Part shown: positions 27,868 through 37,217 of the stretch, one piece after another | Numbering within the stretch: position 1 is the first letter of the stretch | How the letters are laid out: each line of letters starts with the position of its first letter | NCBI GenBank assembly: GCA_017404665.1 | Contig: JAFRBX010000004.1 | Span: 52,703-116,702, forward strand | Direction of reading: 5' to 3' | Length of the DNA: 64,000 nucleotides | From: Ruminococcus sp. | GTDB lineage: Bacteria > Bacillota > Clostridia > Oscillospirales > Acutalibacteraceae | Program-made: the position numbers and the translations under genes | Notes under the pieces: model-generated | What the model saw: only the letters and a program-made list of their open reading frames with translations | What the model was told of the DNA's origin: nothing | Databases searched by the model: none

Positions 27868-29531
27868 TACAGTCCCTCAACAGGATTGCCGCTGATCAGG
27901 TCGTTCGCGCCATTGATCAGGCTGTTGATGTAGGATTTACTCGCGGTGCCGATGACAGAGCCGTTCAGCTCCAGCACATAGCCGTTTTCACCGCCTGACA
28001 GGACGTTCAGGGTGTCGGGGGAGCGGTCGGCGGTGTAGCGCAGGGTTACGCTCATGACCGTGTCCGCGCCGGTCGAGTCTGACTGACCCTGATTTTTGAC
28101 CGCGGTGATGTTCTGATAGAATACGTTGAAGTCGTCTTCCTTCAGGTCCTTGCCGTTATAGGTCGCGGTCGAGGTGTACGATTCCTGCTCATTGCCGTCG
28201 TCATCGGTAATGGTTTCCGATGTTGTGGTGACGTCGAGGGTGAAGGAGGTATCTCCCGCTGTGAAGTCGATGCTGTCGACAAATCTGAGCTTGGCGGGCA
28301 GTGGGTTTTCGGGCAGCAGGGCTTCGACGCTCGTTTTTGCCCAGCATACCGCGGCAAGCTGGATGGTATAGATCACGTTGGTGTCGGGATTATAGACGTT
28401 GACGATGCCGCTGCTGTCGGGCGCTGAGGCGTGCAGGGTGATATCCGTGTCGGGGTAGGACGCCTCGACGGTCGCATAAGGCTCGCTCAGCCCATAGGAC
28501 GCCGTCTGAGCGGCGCTCGGGTTGACGCATACGACGGATTCGGCATACAGACCGCGGATGTTGCCCGCGATGTCGCCGGCTTCGATAGGATTTGCGATCA
28601 TCCGCACGGGGGCGGTGACAATGTAGGAGGCGTCGATCGCCTCGTCGGTGTTGGGCTCCAGCGTGATCGGCTCGTTAAAATGCGTGCCGGATACGGTCAG
28701 CGTCGAAAACTGCGCGTTGTCGGAATCCTCGTTGACTGCGGTGATGTTCAGACTGATGAGGTCGTTGACGCTGTACAGGAAGTATTGCACATCATCGTTC
28801 GGTACCAGATACACCGTGTCGGAGGTGCCGAAGCCGAGGTAGGTGCCGGCTTCGCCCGCCGCCTCGCTGCCGACGCGGATCACGGCTGAAGTATCATCCG
28901 CGTAATGTGCCGTTACCGTGGCGCGGGGGCTGTCCAAGCCGTAATCGGCGAGCTTCGCGTTGACGGCGATGACGCGCGTTACATCGATCGTTGCGCAGTG
29001 AGAGGCGACCTCGTTGGCGGCGTCGGATTGCAGATCGTAGTCCTCAAAGCCCTTGAGCGTATAGACGGTCGCTTCGCCCTCGGGCGTATCGGCAAGGACG
29101 GTGAAGGATCCGTTTTGATTTTCGACGTCGACTCGGACCACGTCGGCGGTAGGGACGCTCAGCAGCGTGCCGCTGCCGTCCGCTTTCAGCTTGCCGTTTT
29201 CATCAAGCGCCGCGTCTGCCTCATGAATGCCGTCGGCGTTGACGTCAAGCGTCAGCTTAGCGGGCTGTGAGGTCGCGTCTTCTGAGTATCCCGGCTGACT
29301 GCGCAGGAATACCAACAGAGCGGCCAGAACGGCGATCACAACGACCGCGCCGAGGATGATGAACAGCGTTTTGCGGGACTTTTTCATGGTTTTTTTGGAG
29401 GGATTTTCAGCCTGTTCTCGGCTGAGAAAGCTCTCTAAGGGTGCGTCCTCTTTTTCATTAATAATATTATTGTTGGCAGCAGTTTTGTTTTCTTCAGCCG
29501 CTGCCGTTTCTTTTTTCAGTTCATCAGCCAT
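27867..29531 (-). CDS. DUF4340-type membrane-anchored protein of a Gld-like ABC system
   Basis: This 554-residue protein has an Ala/Glu/Asn-rich cytoplasmic start (1-50), a transmembrane helix (about 54-76) and a large exterior part. That part carries repeated segments such as V-x-R-V-D-V-E-N-Q-N-G-S-F-T-V and Y-G-L-D/S-x-P-x-A-T-V, the hallmarks of DUF4340. It is last in the operon ATPase-permease-GldG-like-DUF4340, and its start overlaps the GldG-like stop by 1 bp. By context it is an accessory extracytoplasmic component of that ABC complex. The transported or mechanical target is unknown. Confidence 0.8.
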   Translation of the reverse strand: MADELKKETAAAEENKTAANNNIINEKEDAPLESFLSREQAENPSKKTMKKSRKTLFIILGAVVVIAVLAALLVFLRSQPGYSEDATSQPAKLTLDVNADGIHEADAALDENGKLKADGSGTLLSVPTADVVRVDVENQNGSFTVLADTPEGEATVYTLKGFEDYDLQSDAANEVASHCATIDVTRVIAVNAKLADYGLDSPRATVTAHYADDTSAVIRVGSEAAGEAGTYLGFGTSDTVYLVPNDDVQYFLYSVNDLISLNITAVNEDSDNAQFSTLTVSGTHFNEPITLEPNTDEAIDASYIVTAPVRMIANPIEAGDIAGNIRGLYAESVVCVNPSAAQTASYGLSEPYATVEASYPDTDITLHASAPDSSGIVNVYNPDTNVIYTIQLAAVCWAKTSVEALLPENPLPAKLRFVDSIDFTAGDTSFTLDVTTTSETITDDDGNEQESYTSTATYNGKDLKEDDFNVFYQNITAVKNQGQSDSTGADTVMSVTLRYTADRSPDTLNVLSGGENGYVLELNGSVIGTASKSYINSLINGANDLISGNPVEGL

Positions 29532-31057
29532 TATCGATGCCTCCTTCTGATCCAGACGATCAATCCGGCGATCAGCACGGTGATCGGAATGACGAAGCGC
29601 ACAAGGATTGACGGGAAGGTGATCGCGTCTATAGAGGAGACGCCCAGCTCGTTGGCGGAGGGATCCTTGCCTTCGATTACGATGCTGACGTCGTCGCGTG
29701 AGGACAGGACGTTGAACAGGTTGACGAAGTACGCCGCGTTGTTATAGGAGCTGATGGACAGGTAGTTGGAGGTAAGCGCGTCGTAGGAGCCGATCACGAC
29801 GACGGAAGAATCCTTGCCGTCCTCGGTGCCGTCGCTGCGGATACCGATAGCGGCGCCGTTGAGCACCTGATATTCAGGATCGAAGCTGTCCAGATCCTCC
29901 TTCTGCAGATCCATGGGGAAGAGGAAGCTGTTCTCAGACGACTGCAGCAGGGGCTTCGCGATCGTATCATCGGTGACGGAGACGGGCATAGTCAGCATCA
30001 TGACGACGGGGATGGAGCCGTTGCGCAGCTCGGAGGTGTAGGTCGTGTCCTCGCCGTAGTCAAATACAGAAAGCGTGTTATTGCCGCCGGGGATGAGGTA
30101 GCTTTCGTTGGTCTCGTAGATGTAGCCGTACTGCACCTCCATGCCGTAGTCGGCGAGCAATGCGTTGAGGTTCGGGAAATCGCTTACGGGATGTTGGTCG
30201 TTCGGGAAGTAGAACAGATGATGACCGTATTTGCCGTCGTTTTTCAGCCAGTCGGAGAGTGTGGTATAAATATCGTCGTCGATGTCGACGTCGGGATCGT
30301 AGATGATCACGAACTCACTGTCCTCTGCGATAGAGCCGTTGAGCAGGCTGACGGTCTCGATCTCATAAGCGTTGTTTTCGAGCAGGGTGGTGAAGGGGGT
30401 CATATCCTGCTCGCCCTGACCGCTGAGCACGGTGACCTTGGTTTTATCGGTGGTGGTGACGTTGAGGATAGCGGTCGTCAGCGCCTGTTCAACGTTCTGA
30501 CCGTTGATCACGACGGTGCCGTAGTAGCTGTACTGCGTCTGATCAAAGGAGAACAGATCGGTCATGTCCACTGCGCGGTAATGCTCGCCGCAGACCACGA
30601 GAATCGCGTGGCTCTGCGTCCAGTCGATCTGCGGATAGGCGGTTGTAAAGGTAGGCTCGGCGGTGATATCGACATAGTGCAGCTCGACGTTATCGCTGCT
30701 GTTTTCCATCGCATGCAGCAGCTTGTTCGCCTGCACGCGGTATTTGTAGTTGTTGCTGTCGCCGCTTTCAAAGTCGGTCTCCTTTTGCAGGACGTAGATG
30801 GAAACCGGCTCGCTGACCTCTGTGAGGAAGTCTTTGGTCTCCTGCTGCAGCTGATAGGAGGCGTTTTCGGTGACGTCGATATACAGCGGGAATTTGTCGG
30901 TGACCGCCGACATCACGATGTTGAACAGAATGATTGCCGCGATGAACAGAACGGTCAACAGGACGGAGACCGCGCCTCTGCGGGTGCCGCGCGAGGTGAA
31001 AAAGCCTTTGATATTAAGCTTTTTCTTGGTGTCGGAGGGTTTCTTTTTGTCTTCCAT
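29531..31057 (-). CDS. GldG-family ABC-associated membrane protein
   Basis: The 508-residue protein has a basic cytoplasmic start and a helix at about 34-55, then the family phrase D-V-T-E-N-A-S-Y-Q-L near residue 80 and an exterior Rossmann-like domain. The chain ends in a second helix (FVIPITVLIAGLIVWIRRRHR). This matches the GldG/ABC-type uncharacterised transport protein family, the partner of GldA ATPase and GldF permease. In Bacteroidetes these act in gliding; in Clostridia the role is not established. It begins 11 bp after the permease stop. Confidence 0.85.
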   Translation of the reverse strand: MEDKKKPSDTKKKLNIKGFFTSRGTRRGAVSVLLTVLFIAAIILFNIVMSAVTDKFPLYIDVTENASYQLQQETKDFLTEVSEPVSIYVLQKETDFESGDSNNYKYRVQANKLLHAMENSSDNVELHYVDITAEPTFTTAYPQIDWTQSHAILVVCGEHYRAVDMTDLFSFDQTQYSYYGTVVINGQNVEQALTTAILNVTTTDKTKVTVLSGQGEQDMTPFTTLLENNAYEIETVSLLNGSIAEDSEFVIIYDPDVDIDDDIYTTLSDWLKNDGKYGHHLFYFPNDQHPVSDFPNLNALLADYGMEVQYGYIYETNESYLIPGGNNTLSVFDYGEDTTYTSELRNGSIPVVMMLTMPVSVTDDTIAKPLLQSSENSFLFPMDLQKEDLDSFDPEYQVLNGAAIGIRSDGTEDGKDSSVVVIGSYDALTSNYLSISSYNNAAYFVNLFNVLSSRDDVSIVIEGKDPSANELGVSSIDAITFPSILVRFVIPITVLIAGLIVWIRRRHR

Positions 31058-31068
31058 ATCGAACCTCC

Positions 31069-31773
31069 TCAGCTCCAGCGGCGCTTCTCAAACACTCTCA
31101 CGCACAGGAACAGGAAGATCGCGATGACAGAGAGGAAGAAGATCACGCTGGTCAGATTGATGATGCCGTTGATGAAGTTGGTAAAGTGGGCGTCGAAGGA
31201 GATATTGTGCAGGAAGTTGGTGAACCACTCCGTGCTGATCAGGTTGGACAAAGAGTCGAGCATATAGATCAGCAGACCGACGCCGATGGAGATGACCGCG
31301 GCGATGACCTGGCTCTCGGTCAGCGCGGAGATGAACAGGTCGATGGCAATCAGCGCGCCGCCCATCAGCAGCATGCCGAGCATGGTGGTCAGAAAGACCG
31401 CCCAGTCGGGTGAATTGTAGCACGCGAGGATGAAGATGTAGATCAGGTATACCGCGTTGCAGATGCAGTACAGCAGGAACGCGCCGAGGAATTTGCCCAG
31501 CACCATTTGCGTCAGGCTGACGGGCGCGGTGAGCAGGGCTTGGTCGGTTTTTTGCTTTCGTTCCTCTGAGAAGGAACGCATCGTGATGATCGGGATCACC
31601 AGCACGACGATCATCAGCATGCTCAGGAACACGTAGCTCATCGAGGTGGTGTTAGAGAGCAGGCAGTACATATAGAAAAACAGTCCGGAGAAGAAGGTGA
31701 ACACGGCGAGGACGATATAACCGATCGCCGAGTTGAAATAGGAGCTCAATTCACGTTTGATAATGGCTGTCAT
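31069..31773 (-). CDS. ABC-2 type permease (GldF-like)
   Basis: This 234-residue protein has six predicted helices. Family features are the start MTAIIKRELSSYFNSAIGYI, the motif TMRSFSEERKQKTDQALLTAPVS after helix 2 and the GKFLGAFLLYC helix. It forms the membrane channel for the ATPase encoded directly upstream, with a 1-bp overlap of stop and start. It is the usual length for this subfamily. Confidence 0.88.
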   Translation of the reverse strand: MTAIIKRELSSYFNSAIGYIVLAVFTFFSGLFFYMYCLLSNTTSMSYVFLSMLMIVVLVIPIITMRSFSEERKQKTDQALLTAPVSLTQMVLGKFLGAFLLYCICNAVYLIYIFILACYNSPDWAVFLTTMLGMLLMGGALIAIDLFISALTESQVIAAVISIGVGLLIYMLDSLSNLISTEWFTNFLHNISFDAHFTNFINGIINLTSVIFFLSVIAIFLFLCVRVFEKRRWS

Positions 31774-32696
31774 CAGTCCTCACCCCCTTGCGTCAGTTTC
31801 AAAAAGCTCTCTTCCAGCGTCAAGCCGCCCGCGCGCATCATCAGGATCGGGCAGCCCGCTTTCGAGAGCGCAAAAAAGATGCCGCGGCGCACATCACAGC
31901 CGCTTTCATATTCGACGGTATAGGTCTGTCCGGCGCCTTTGGATACGCGCTTGACACCCTCAACAGCGCCGATCGCGTCGCGCACGGCGCTGACGGAGCC
32001 GTCAACCTCCAGCATGAGCACGCCGCTGCCGCTGACGGCTTCAGAGAGCTCGTCGGTCTTGGCGTCGGCGACGATCTTGCCGTTGTTGATCATCACGATT
32101 CGGTCGCATACGGCGCTCACCTCGCTGAGTACGTGGGACGAAAAGATGATGGTATGCTTTTTGCCGAGGGATTTGATCAGCTTGCGGATGTCGATGATCT
32201 GCTTGGGATCCAGACCGACAGTGGGCTCGTCGAGGATCAGCACGGGCGGATTGCCCATCAGCGCTCCCGCCAAGCCGACGCGCTGGCGGTAGCCCTTACT
32301 GAGATTGCGGATGACGCGGTCGGCGACGTCCGAGATCTTGACGATCTCCATCACCTCAGCGACATGCTCCTTCTTGGGCAGGCGCACTTTTTTCAGGTCA
32401 AAGATGAATTCGAGCCAGCGGCGCACGGTCATATCCTGATACAGCGGGGGCTGCTCGGGCAGATAACCGATCTTCGCCTTCGCCGCTTTGGGGCTTTCGA
32501 GGATATCGACGCCGTCAATCAGCACGGTGCCCTCGGTCGCGCCGATGTACCCGGTGATGATGTTCATCGTGGTACTCTTGCCCGCGCCGTTGGGACCCAG
32601 CAGTCCGACGACCTCGCCGCTCTCGGCAGTAAAGCTGATGTGATCCACAGCCTTGACGCCGCCGTAGCGCTTCACAAGATTTTGTACTTCTATCAT
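31773..32696 (-). CDS. ABC transporter ATP-binding protein (GldA-like)
   Basis: The 307-residue ATPase has Walker A G-P-N-G-A-G-K-S-T-T (about 35-44), the Q-loop in G-Y-L-P-E-Q-P-P, and the signature L-S-K-G-Y-R-Q-R. Walker B is V-L-I-L-D-E-P and the switch histidine lies in F-S-S-H-V-L. A C-terminal domain of about 90 residues follows, as in the bacitracin/gliding-type ABC-2 ATPases. It is first in a four-gene operon with two promoter candidates upstream. Confidence 0.95.
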   Translation of the reverse strand: MIEVQNLVKRYGGVKAVDHISFTAESGEVVGLLGPNGAGKSTTMNIITGYIGATEGTVLIDGVDILESPKAAKAKIGYLPEQPPLYQDMTVRRWLEFIFDLKKVRLPKKEHVAEVMEIVKISDVADRVIRNLSKGYRQRVGLAGALMGNPPVLILDEPTVGLDPKQIIDIRKLIKSLGKKHTIIFSSHVLSEVSAVCDRIVMINNGKIVADAKTDELSEAVSGSGVLMLEVDGSVSAVRDAIGAVEGVKRVSKGAGQTYTVEYESGCDVRRGIFFALSKAGCPILMMRAGGLTLEESFLKLTQGGED

Positions 32697-32935
32697 ATGT
32701 TGATCTCCTTTGGTACCGGAGCATGGATGAACGGCTGTCTGAATACAAGCATTACATTTTGCCCGGCACCTGATATTAAACCATTCTACATTATAGCACA
32801 GGGCAAAAGATTAATCCAGTGAATTTATTGTTAATAATGCGGTTGTCGATCCAGATGTTGCTGTCATAAACGAGCTTTTAATCTTTATTCATCTCATGTA
32901 TGTGCCCCATTTTATTGTCATTTGCACTCTTCATC

Positions 32936-32964
32936 ATTATAACTATAGAAACGATTATTTGCAA
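32936..32964 (-). promoter_or_regulatory. Sigma-A promoter of the ABC operon
   Basis: On the minus strand TTGCAA and TATAAT lie 17 bp apart. A second, weaker set (TGGATT-17-TATAAT, 32790-32818) is closer to the start codon. I see no gene in the 325-bp gap 32697-33021. Confidence 0.7.
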
Positions 32965-33021
32965 TACCGGATCATGTAAAACACACGCGAATCTAATTCT
33001 GAAATAGAAATGAAACACATA

Positions 33022-33552
33022 TTACAAAGCAGTATGAATAAGACAAAAGAAACGTAAAGTAAGCACGCCCACGCCTAAGGCCGTCATTGCCGACGCGCCG
33101 ATCGCGCGTACCTTACCGGACTGTACCAGCCTGTGCAGCGCCTCCATCGTTTCTTCGATCGGAGTGGAGTAGTCGAAGCGGTGGATCTGATACAGGTCGA
33201 GGTAGTCTGTCTGCAAACGCTTGAGCGTACCGTCGATTTCGCGGCTGATCGCGTCCCTGCCCAGCTTGCCGTCGTTGAAATAGACCTTTGACGCGAGCGC
33301 AATCTTGTTGCGCGGGATGCCGAGATTTTTCAGCGACTGACCGATGTATTCTTCACTCGTGCCGAAGGAGTAGCAGTTCGCCGTGTCGATAAAGTTGACG
33401 CCCAGCTCATAGGCGTGCGCGAGCATCTTTTGTGTCGCGTTCTGATCCAGCGTCCATTGATGGAACTTCTCAGACGCTTTTCCAAAGGACATACCGCCGA
33501 CGCAGATCTTAGATACTGTAATATCGGTGTTGCCTAATTTTTTATATTGCAA
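33022..33552 (-). pseudogene. Aldo/keto reductase, C-terminally truncated
   Basis: The frame has 176 residues where the family has about 310-330. The N-terminal half is intact: M-Q-Y-K-K-L-G-N-T-D-I-T-V-S, F-I-D-T-A-N-C-Y (catalytic Asp and Tyr), the A-S-K-V-Y lysine and the Y-Q-I-H-R-F-D histidine. It breaks off after VRAIGASAM and continues as an unrelated tail (TALGVGVLTLRFFCLIHTAL). The NADPH-binding C-terminal half is missing, so a working enzyme is unlikely. Loss probably came from a deletion, since the intergenic DNA downstream shows no leftover reductase sequence. Confidence 0.8.
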
Positions 33553-33608
33553 GACTCATTCCTCCTGAGTGCCGATATAGTGTAGATGACAGCGTTTGCG
33601 GATCTCAG

Positions 33609-34475
33609 TTATGCGTGGATGTTGATACCGTTGAGGGCTTTGACGAACATCGGGTCGTCGTGGTTGACGATCTCGCTGTGGCCGAGATCCTTTGCGGCGA
33701 CTGCCGCCATCTCGTCATCGGTCAGTTCGAAGTCCCAGATGTCGATGTTCTGCTGCATACGCTCGACCTTAACCGATTTTGGGATGATCGAAACACCGCG
33801 CTGGGCGTTCCAGCGGAGGACGACCTGCGCGTTCGACTTGCCGTACTTGTCGCCGATTGCCTTGATCTCGAGATCGGTGAAGATGCCGTGCTTGCCCTCT
33901 GCAAGCGGTCCCCATGCCTGCGGCGCGACGCCGTAAGCCTTCATGTTCTCGAGCGCCTTTTCCTGTGTGAAGAAGGGATGCAGCTCGACCTGATTGACGG
34001 CGGGGATGACCTCGACATTCTCGCAGAAATTCGCGAGGATCGCCGGGTAGAAGTTCGCCACGCCGATCGCTTTGGTCAATCCCTCCTTGTATGCCTTTGT
34101 GATGCCTCTGTAGGCGGCAAAGTAATCGCCCATCGGCTGGTGGAGCAGGACAAGATCGACATAGTCCATATCGAGCTTTTGGAGTGAGGTTTTGACCGCC
34201 TCATATGCAGTTTCCTCTTTTTTCTGATCCTGTACCCAGACCTTGGTGGTGATGAACAGCTCTTCTCTGGTCGCGATCCCGTCGGCGATCGCGCGGGCGA
34301 CTGCCTTGCCGAGCGCTTCTTCGTTCATATACGCTGCAGCGGTATCGAGCAGGCGATAGCCGGTCTTGATCGCGTCATAGACGACTCTTTCGCACTCGGC
34401 GGGATCGGGGATCTGAAATACGCCGAAGCCCTCCAAGGGCATTTTTGTTCCGTTGTTTAATGTCATATACTCCAT
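33609..34475 (-). CDS. Aldo/keto reductase
   Basis: This full-length 288-residue TIM-barrel reductase has D and Y in L-L-D-T-A-A-A-Y, K in T-T-K-V-W and H in L-L-H-Q-P. The nucleotide-binding end is N-A-Q-R-G-V-S-I-I-P-K-S. It belongs to the 2,5-diketo-gluconate/glyoxal reductase-like group and would reduce small carbonyl compounds with NADPH. GGAGA precedes the ATG. It lies among flavodoxins and other oxidoreductases, consistent with a stress or detoxification cluster. Confidence 0.93.
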   Translation of the reverse strand: MEYMTLNNGTKMPLEGFGVFQIPDPAECERVVYDAIKTGYRLLDTAAAYMNEEALGKAVARAIADGIATREELFITTKVWVQDQKKEETAYEAVKTSLQKLDMDYVDLVLLHQPMGDYFAAYRGITKAYKEGLTKAIGVANFYPAILANFCENVEVIPAVNQVELHPFFTQEKALENMKAYGVAPQAWGPLAEGKHGIFTDLEIKAIGDKYGKSNAQVVLRWNAQRGVSIIPKSVKVERMQQNIDIWDFELTDDEMAAVAAKDLGHSEIVNHDDPMFVKALNGINIHA

Positions 34476-34500
34476 GATGATTCTCCTTTATCTAATATGA

Positions 34501-34800
34501 TTATTGACATTCTTCTAAGATTTCCAGTAATTCATCGGCAGTCAGCTTTTTGGCGCAGCCGGGAGTGATGATGGTGGATTCGGCGATCGCCTTCCAGTCG
34601 GTATCGGTGATGTCCATCTCACTGAACTTGGTCGGAAGTCCGACCTCCTTGATAAACTCTTCAAGCTCGTAAATACCTTCGCAGGCAATAGCGTCATCGG
34701 TTTTACCGTTGGGATCTATACCCCATACGTTCACGGCAAACCTTACGAATTGAGCCGGAGTTTTCTTTATGATCTCATATACATTCGATAGATGTTCTTC
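34501..34800 (-). pseudogene. Iron-containing alcohol dehydrogenase, C-terminal fragment
   Basis: About 98 codons are open after an in-frame TGA near 34806, without a convincing start (a GTG at 34734 gives 77 residues). The sequence runs E-E-H-L-S-N-V-Y-E, then R-F-A-V-N-V-W-G-I, and G-L-P-T-K-F-S-E-M with a helical end. This matches the last quarter of butanol-dehydrogenase/YqhD-type enzymes. The catalytic metal-binding domain is absent. The fragment begins right where the flavodoxin gene ends, pointing to a deletion joint. Confidence 0.75.
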
Positions 34801-34806
34801 ATCAGA

Positions 34807-35517
34807 TCAATAGCCGAGACCGCTCAGCCAGCTTTCGACCTCACTGTCGACGGTCGCCTTGTCTGTGCCGCCGGTGACGTTGCAGCCATCCTTAACAGTC
34901 GCGTTCGGCTCAAGGTCACGGATGTCGTCATAGGTGCCGCCGTCGCGGGAACCGGCGTGGGTGTTGAACGGGATGATGGTCTTGCCCGAGAAGTCGTAGG
35001 TCTCAAAGAAGGTATCCATCACCATCGGCATCTCATACCACCAGATCGGGTAGCCGATGAAAACAGTATCGTATTCTGTGGGATCGACAGAGAGGCTGAA
35101 CGCGGGGCGGTCGCCGTTGTCGCGCTCATTCTTCGCCTGGTCCGCGACCTCATCATAGCCTGTGGGATAATCCTCCGTGGGGATGATCTGTGCGATCTCG
35201 CCGCCGACGGTGTCGTGGATCTTCTGCGCAATCAGCTCGGTTGCGGATACGCCGTCGATCATCGGGGTAGCGGATGAAACGGTATCGACATCGCTGTAGT
35301 TGTTCGCGCTGAAATAGACGACCAGAACCTTTTCGCCGTTCTCAGGGGCAGATGTGTCAGCCTGCTGTGCAGATTCAGTATCACCCTGCACTGAAGCATT
35401 AGTTTCAATGGTTTTCGTTTCTTCTGCTTTCTCGGCAGGTGTACTCTCCGATGAGCCGCATGCCGCAAGCGAGAGAACCATCAGTGCACAAAACAGGATT
35501 GCAATGATCTTTTTCAT
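34807..35517 (-). CDS. Flavodoxin-domain lipoprotein
   Basis: This 236-residue protein has a lipoprotein signal with lipobox L-A-A-C (Cys20) and a Ser/Glu/Thr-rich spacer. A flavodoxin-like domain (about 72-236) begins V-L-V-V-Y-F-S-A-N-N-Y and contains I-G-Y-P-I-W-W-Y-E-M-P-M and N-T-H-A-G-S-R-D-G-G. It should bind FMN and sit on the outer face of the membrane as an electron carrier or quinone/azo-type reductase. It is expressed from its own promoter (35552-35580). Confidence 0.85.
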   Translation of the reverse strand: MKKIIAILFCALMVLSLAACGSSESTPAEKAEETKTIETNASVQGDTESAQQADTSAPENGEKVLVVYFSANNYSDVDTVSSATPMIDGVSATELIAQKIHDTVGGEIAQIIPTEDYPTGYDEVADQAKNERDNGDRPAFSLSVDPTEYDTVFIGYPIWWYEMPMVMDTFFETYDFSGKTIIPFNTHAGSRDGGTYDDIRDLEPNATVKDGCNVTGGTDKATVDSEVESWLSGLGY

Positions 35518-35551
35518 GGGATTATCCTCCGATTCATTTATTACTGATTAT

Positions 35552-35580
35552 ATTATAAATGCTGTTTTACCGTTTGTAAA
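35552..35580 (-). promoter_or_regulatory. Sigma-A promoter of the flavodoxin lipoprotein gene
   Basis: On the minus strand TTTACA and TATAAT lie 17 bp apart, about 35 bp upstream of the start codon. Confidence 0.6.
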
Positions 35581-35697
35581 ATACTTATTATTTATTAAAA
35601 TATAAGTATCAGTTATATGAATATAAATGTTTGCTATTTTACTTTTTGCCGGTTCTGTATTATAATGATAACAAAACAAGCGGATAAAGTTTTTATG

Positions 35698-36333
35698 ATG
35701 AAAGTATTATTGGTCAACGGCAGTCCCAATAAAAACGGCTGTACCTATACTGCGCTCAGTGAAATACAAAAAACGCTGAAAGAAGAAGGCGTAGAATCGG
35801 AGATCTATTGGATCGGCAAGAAGCCGATTGGTGGATGTATCGCGTGCTTTCAGTGTGCGAGCAAGGGAAAGTGCGTATTCGACGACAAGGTCAACGAGTT
35901 CACCGCGCTCGCGCAGGAATACGACGGCTTTATCTTCGGCTCGCCGGTGTATTTTTCCGGCATGAACGGCAGCCTGATGAGCTTTATGGACAGGGTATTC
36001 TTCTCCTCGTCACGGCAGGCGCCGCATCCGTTCCGCTTCAAGCCTGCCGCGGCTGTCGTCAGTGCAAGACGCGCCGGTACGACTTCAACGCTCGACCAAA
36101 TCAACAAATACTTCCTGCATCAGCAGATGCCGATCGTCACCTCACGCTACTGGAACATGGTGCACGGCAATACACCCGGCGAGGTCATGCAGGACGGGGA
36201 GGGCTTGCAGATCATGCGCGTCCTCGCCCGCAACATGGCGTGGATGCTGAAGCTCAAAGAAGCAGGCGAGAAAGCGGGCGTTCCCCTGCCGAAGCAGGAA
36301 GAACAGCGCATCGCTACCAATTTCATCAGATAA
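35698..36333 (+). CDS. NADPH-dependent FMN reductase-type flavoprotein
   Basis: This 211-residue protein has the flavodoxin-like phosphate loop V-N-G-S-P-N-K-N-G-C-T at residues 7-17. The G-G-C-I-A-C-F-Q-C pair of cysteines is typical of iron-sulfur flavoprotein/NADPH reductase relatives, and F-G-S-P-V-Y-F follows. It reduces flavin or quinone-like acceptors by family knowledge. ATG 35698 is used because the domain begins there, although an adjacent ATG (35695) is possible. It is divergent from the flavodoxin lipoprotein. Confidence 0.85.
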   Translation: MKVLLVNGSPNKNGCTYTALSEIQKTLKEEGVESEIYWIGKKPIGGCIACFQCASKGKCVFDDKVNEFTALAQEYDGFIFGSPVYFSGMNGSLMSFMDRVFFSSSRQAPHPFRFKPAAAVVSARRAGTTSTLDQINKYFLHQQMPIVTSRYWNMVHGNTPGEVMQDGEGLQIMRVLARNMAWMLKLKEAGEKAGVPLPKQEEQRIATNFIR

Positions 36334-36599
36334 GCTGAAAGGATGCCGCTGAATTGTCGACATCCTTTTTCAATGGGCTTCATCTTTTTTCAACATTGTT
36401 TATCGTTGATCAAAGGACAACAGATTGTTATGCTGTTTTTGCTGATACCGAGCGAGGCAATACGGCTGTTGTCTACATAGGATAATGATGAAAGAAAAAC
36501 CGCCATGCCGTCATCGATCCTGTTAGCCGTAAGATCACGCAGTACAGTTTTGTCGGATAGTTCAGCCGCTTTTTGCATATCCTCGCGGATAGGCTGTCA

Positions 36600-37112
36600 T
36601 CAAAGACACGCCATCGCCCAATTCTTCACCTGTGATCTTGACGAGGGAGCGCTGCCGCCGTGAACGGCGAGGCTTGAGCCGAGCTTGGCGCCTTTACAAG
36701 ATGTTTTCATCGTTTTCGGAACGCCGCCTAAGCCGGAGCCCTCGTGGGTCACGACATAGTGCACGGTCTTGCCCGTGAAGTCGAGCCTTTCGAGCTGTGC
36801 ATACAGCGCCATCGGATAAATGCCCCACCAGTTCGGACCGACAATAAAGATGTTGTCGTAGTCGGAAATATTGTCCAGATATGCCTTCAGCTCGGGGCGC
36901 GCCTTTGCTCTGAGCTCGGCTTTCGCTTCTTCGATACAGACCATATAATCGGTATCATACGGTTTGACGGTATCGACCTCAAAGACATCCGCCCCGACAG
37001 CGTCCTTGATATATTCCGTGATCAGCTCGGCGTTGCCCTTGCTGAGATTCTTGACAGAGCCGTTGACATAATTCTGTCCGCGCCTGGAATAGTAAATGAT
37101 CAAATTCTTCAT
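36600..37112 (-). CDS. Flavodoxin
   Basis: The 170-residue protein begins MKNLIIYYSRRGQNYVNG, a flavodoxin FMN-phosphate loop, and shows N-W-W-G-I-Y-P-M-A (isoalloxazine-contacting) and T-H-E-G-S-G-L. The C-terminus reads S-R-S-Q-V-K-N-W-A. It carries low-potential electrons in place of ferredoxin. It is the third flavodoxin-fold protein within 2.3 kb, suggesting a cluster devoted to flavin-based redox chemistry. Confidence 0.88.
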   Translation of the reverse strand: MKNLIIYYSRRGQNYVNGSVKNLSKGNAELITEYIKDAVGADVFEVDTVKPYDTDYMVCIEEAKAELRAKARPELKAYLDNISDYDNIFIVGPNWWGIYPMALYAQLERLDFTGKTVHYVVTHEGSGLGGVPKTMKTSCKGAKLGSSLAVHGGSAPSSRSQVKNWAMACL

Positions 37113-37217
37113 AAAATCCTCCTAAATGAAAATGATTTGTTTCCCCGCCGCTGATGACTTTTCCGGAATAGTAAAACGTTTTTAAAGGCGGGATTGGGTG
37201 CAGCGACTCGCTGCCTC

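Noticed and set aside
36390-36578. 62-codon minus-strand frame after the flavodoxin gene
   Set aside because: The sequence looks protein-like but has no ribosome binding site and no known family. It is in the same frame after two flavodoxin stops, so it may be residual coding DNA; not enough to call a gene.
37113-37217. Extension of the flavodoxin upstream of its ATG
   Set aside because: The frame upstream is a different one and lacks flavodoxin features; the ATG at 37112 with AGGAGG gives the exact family start.
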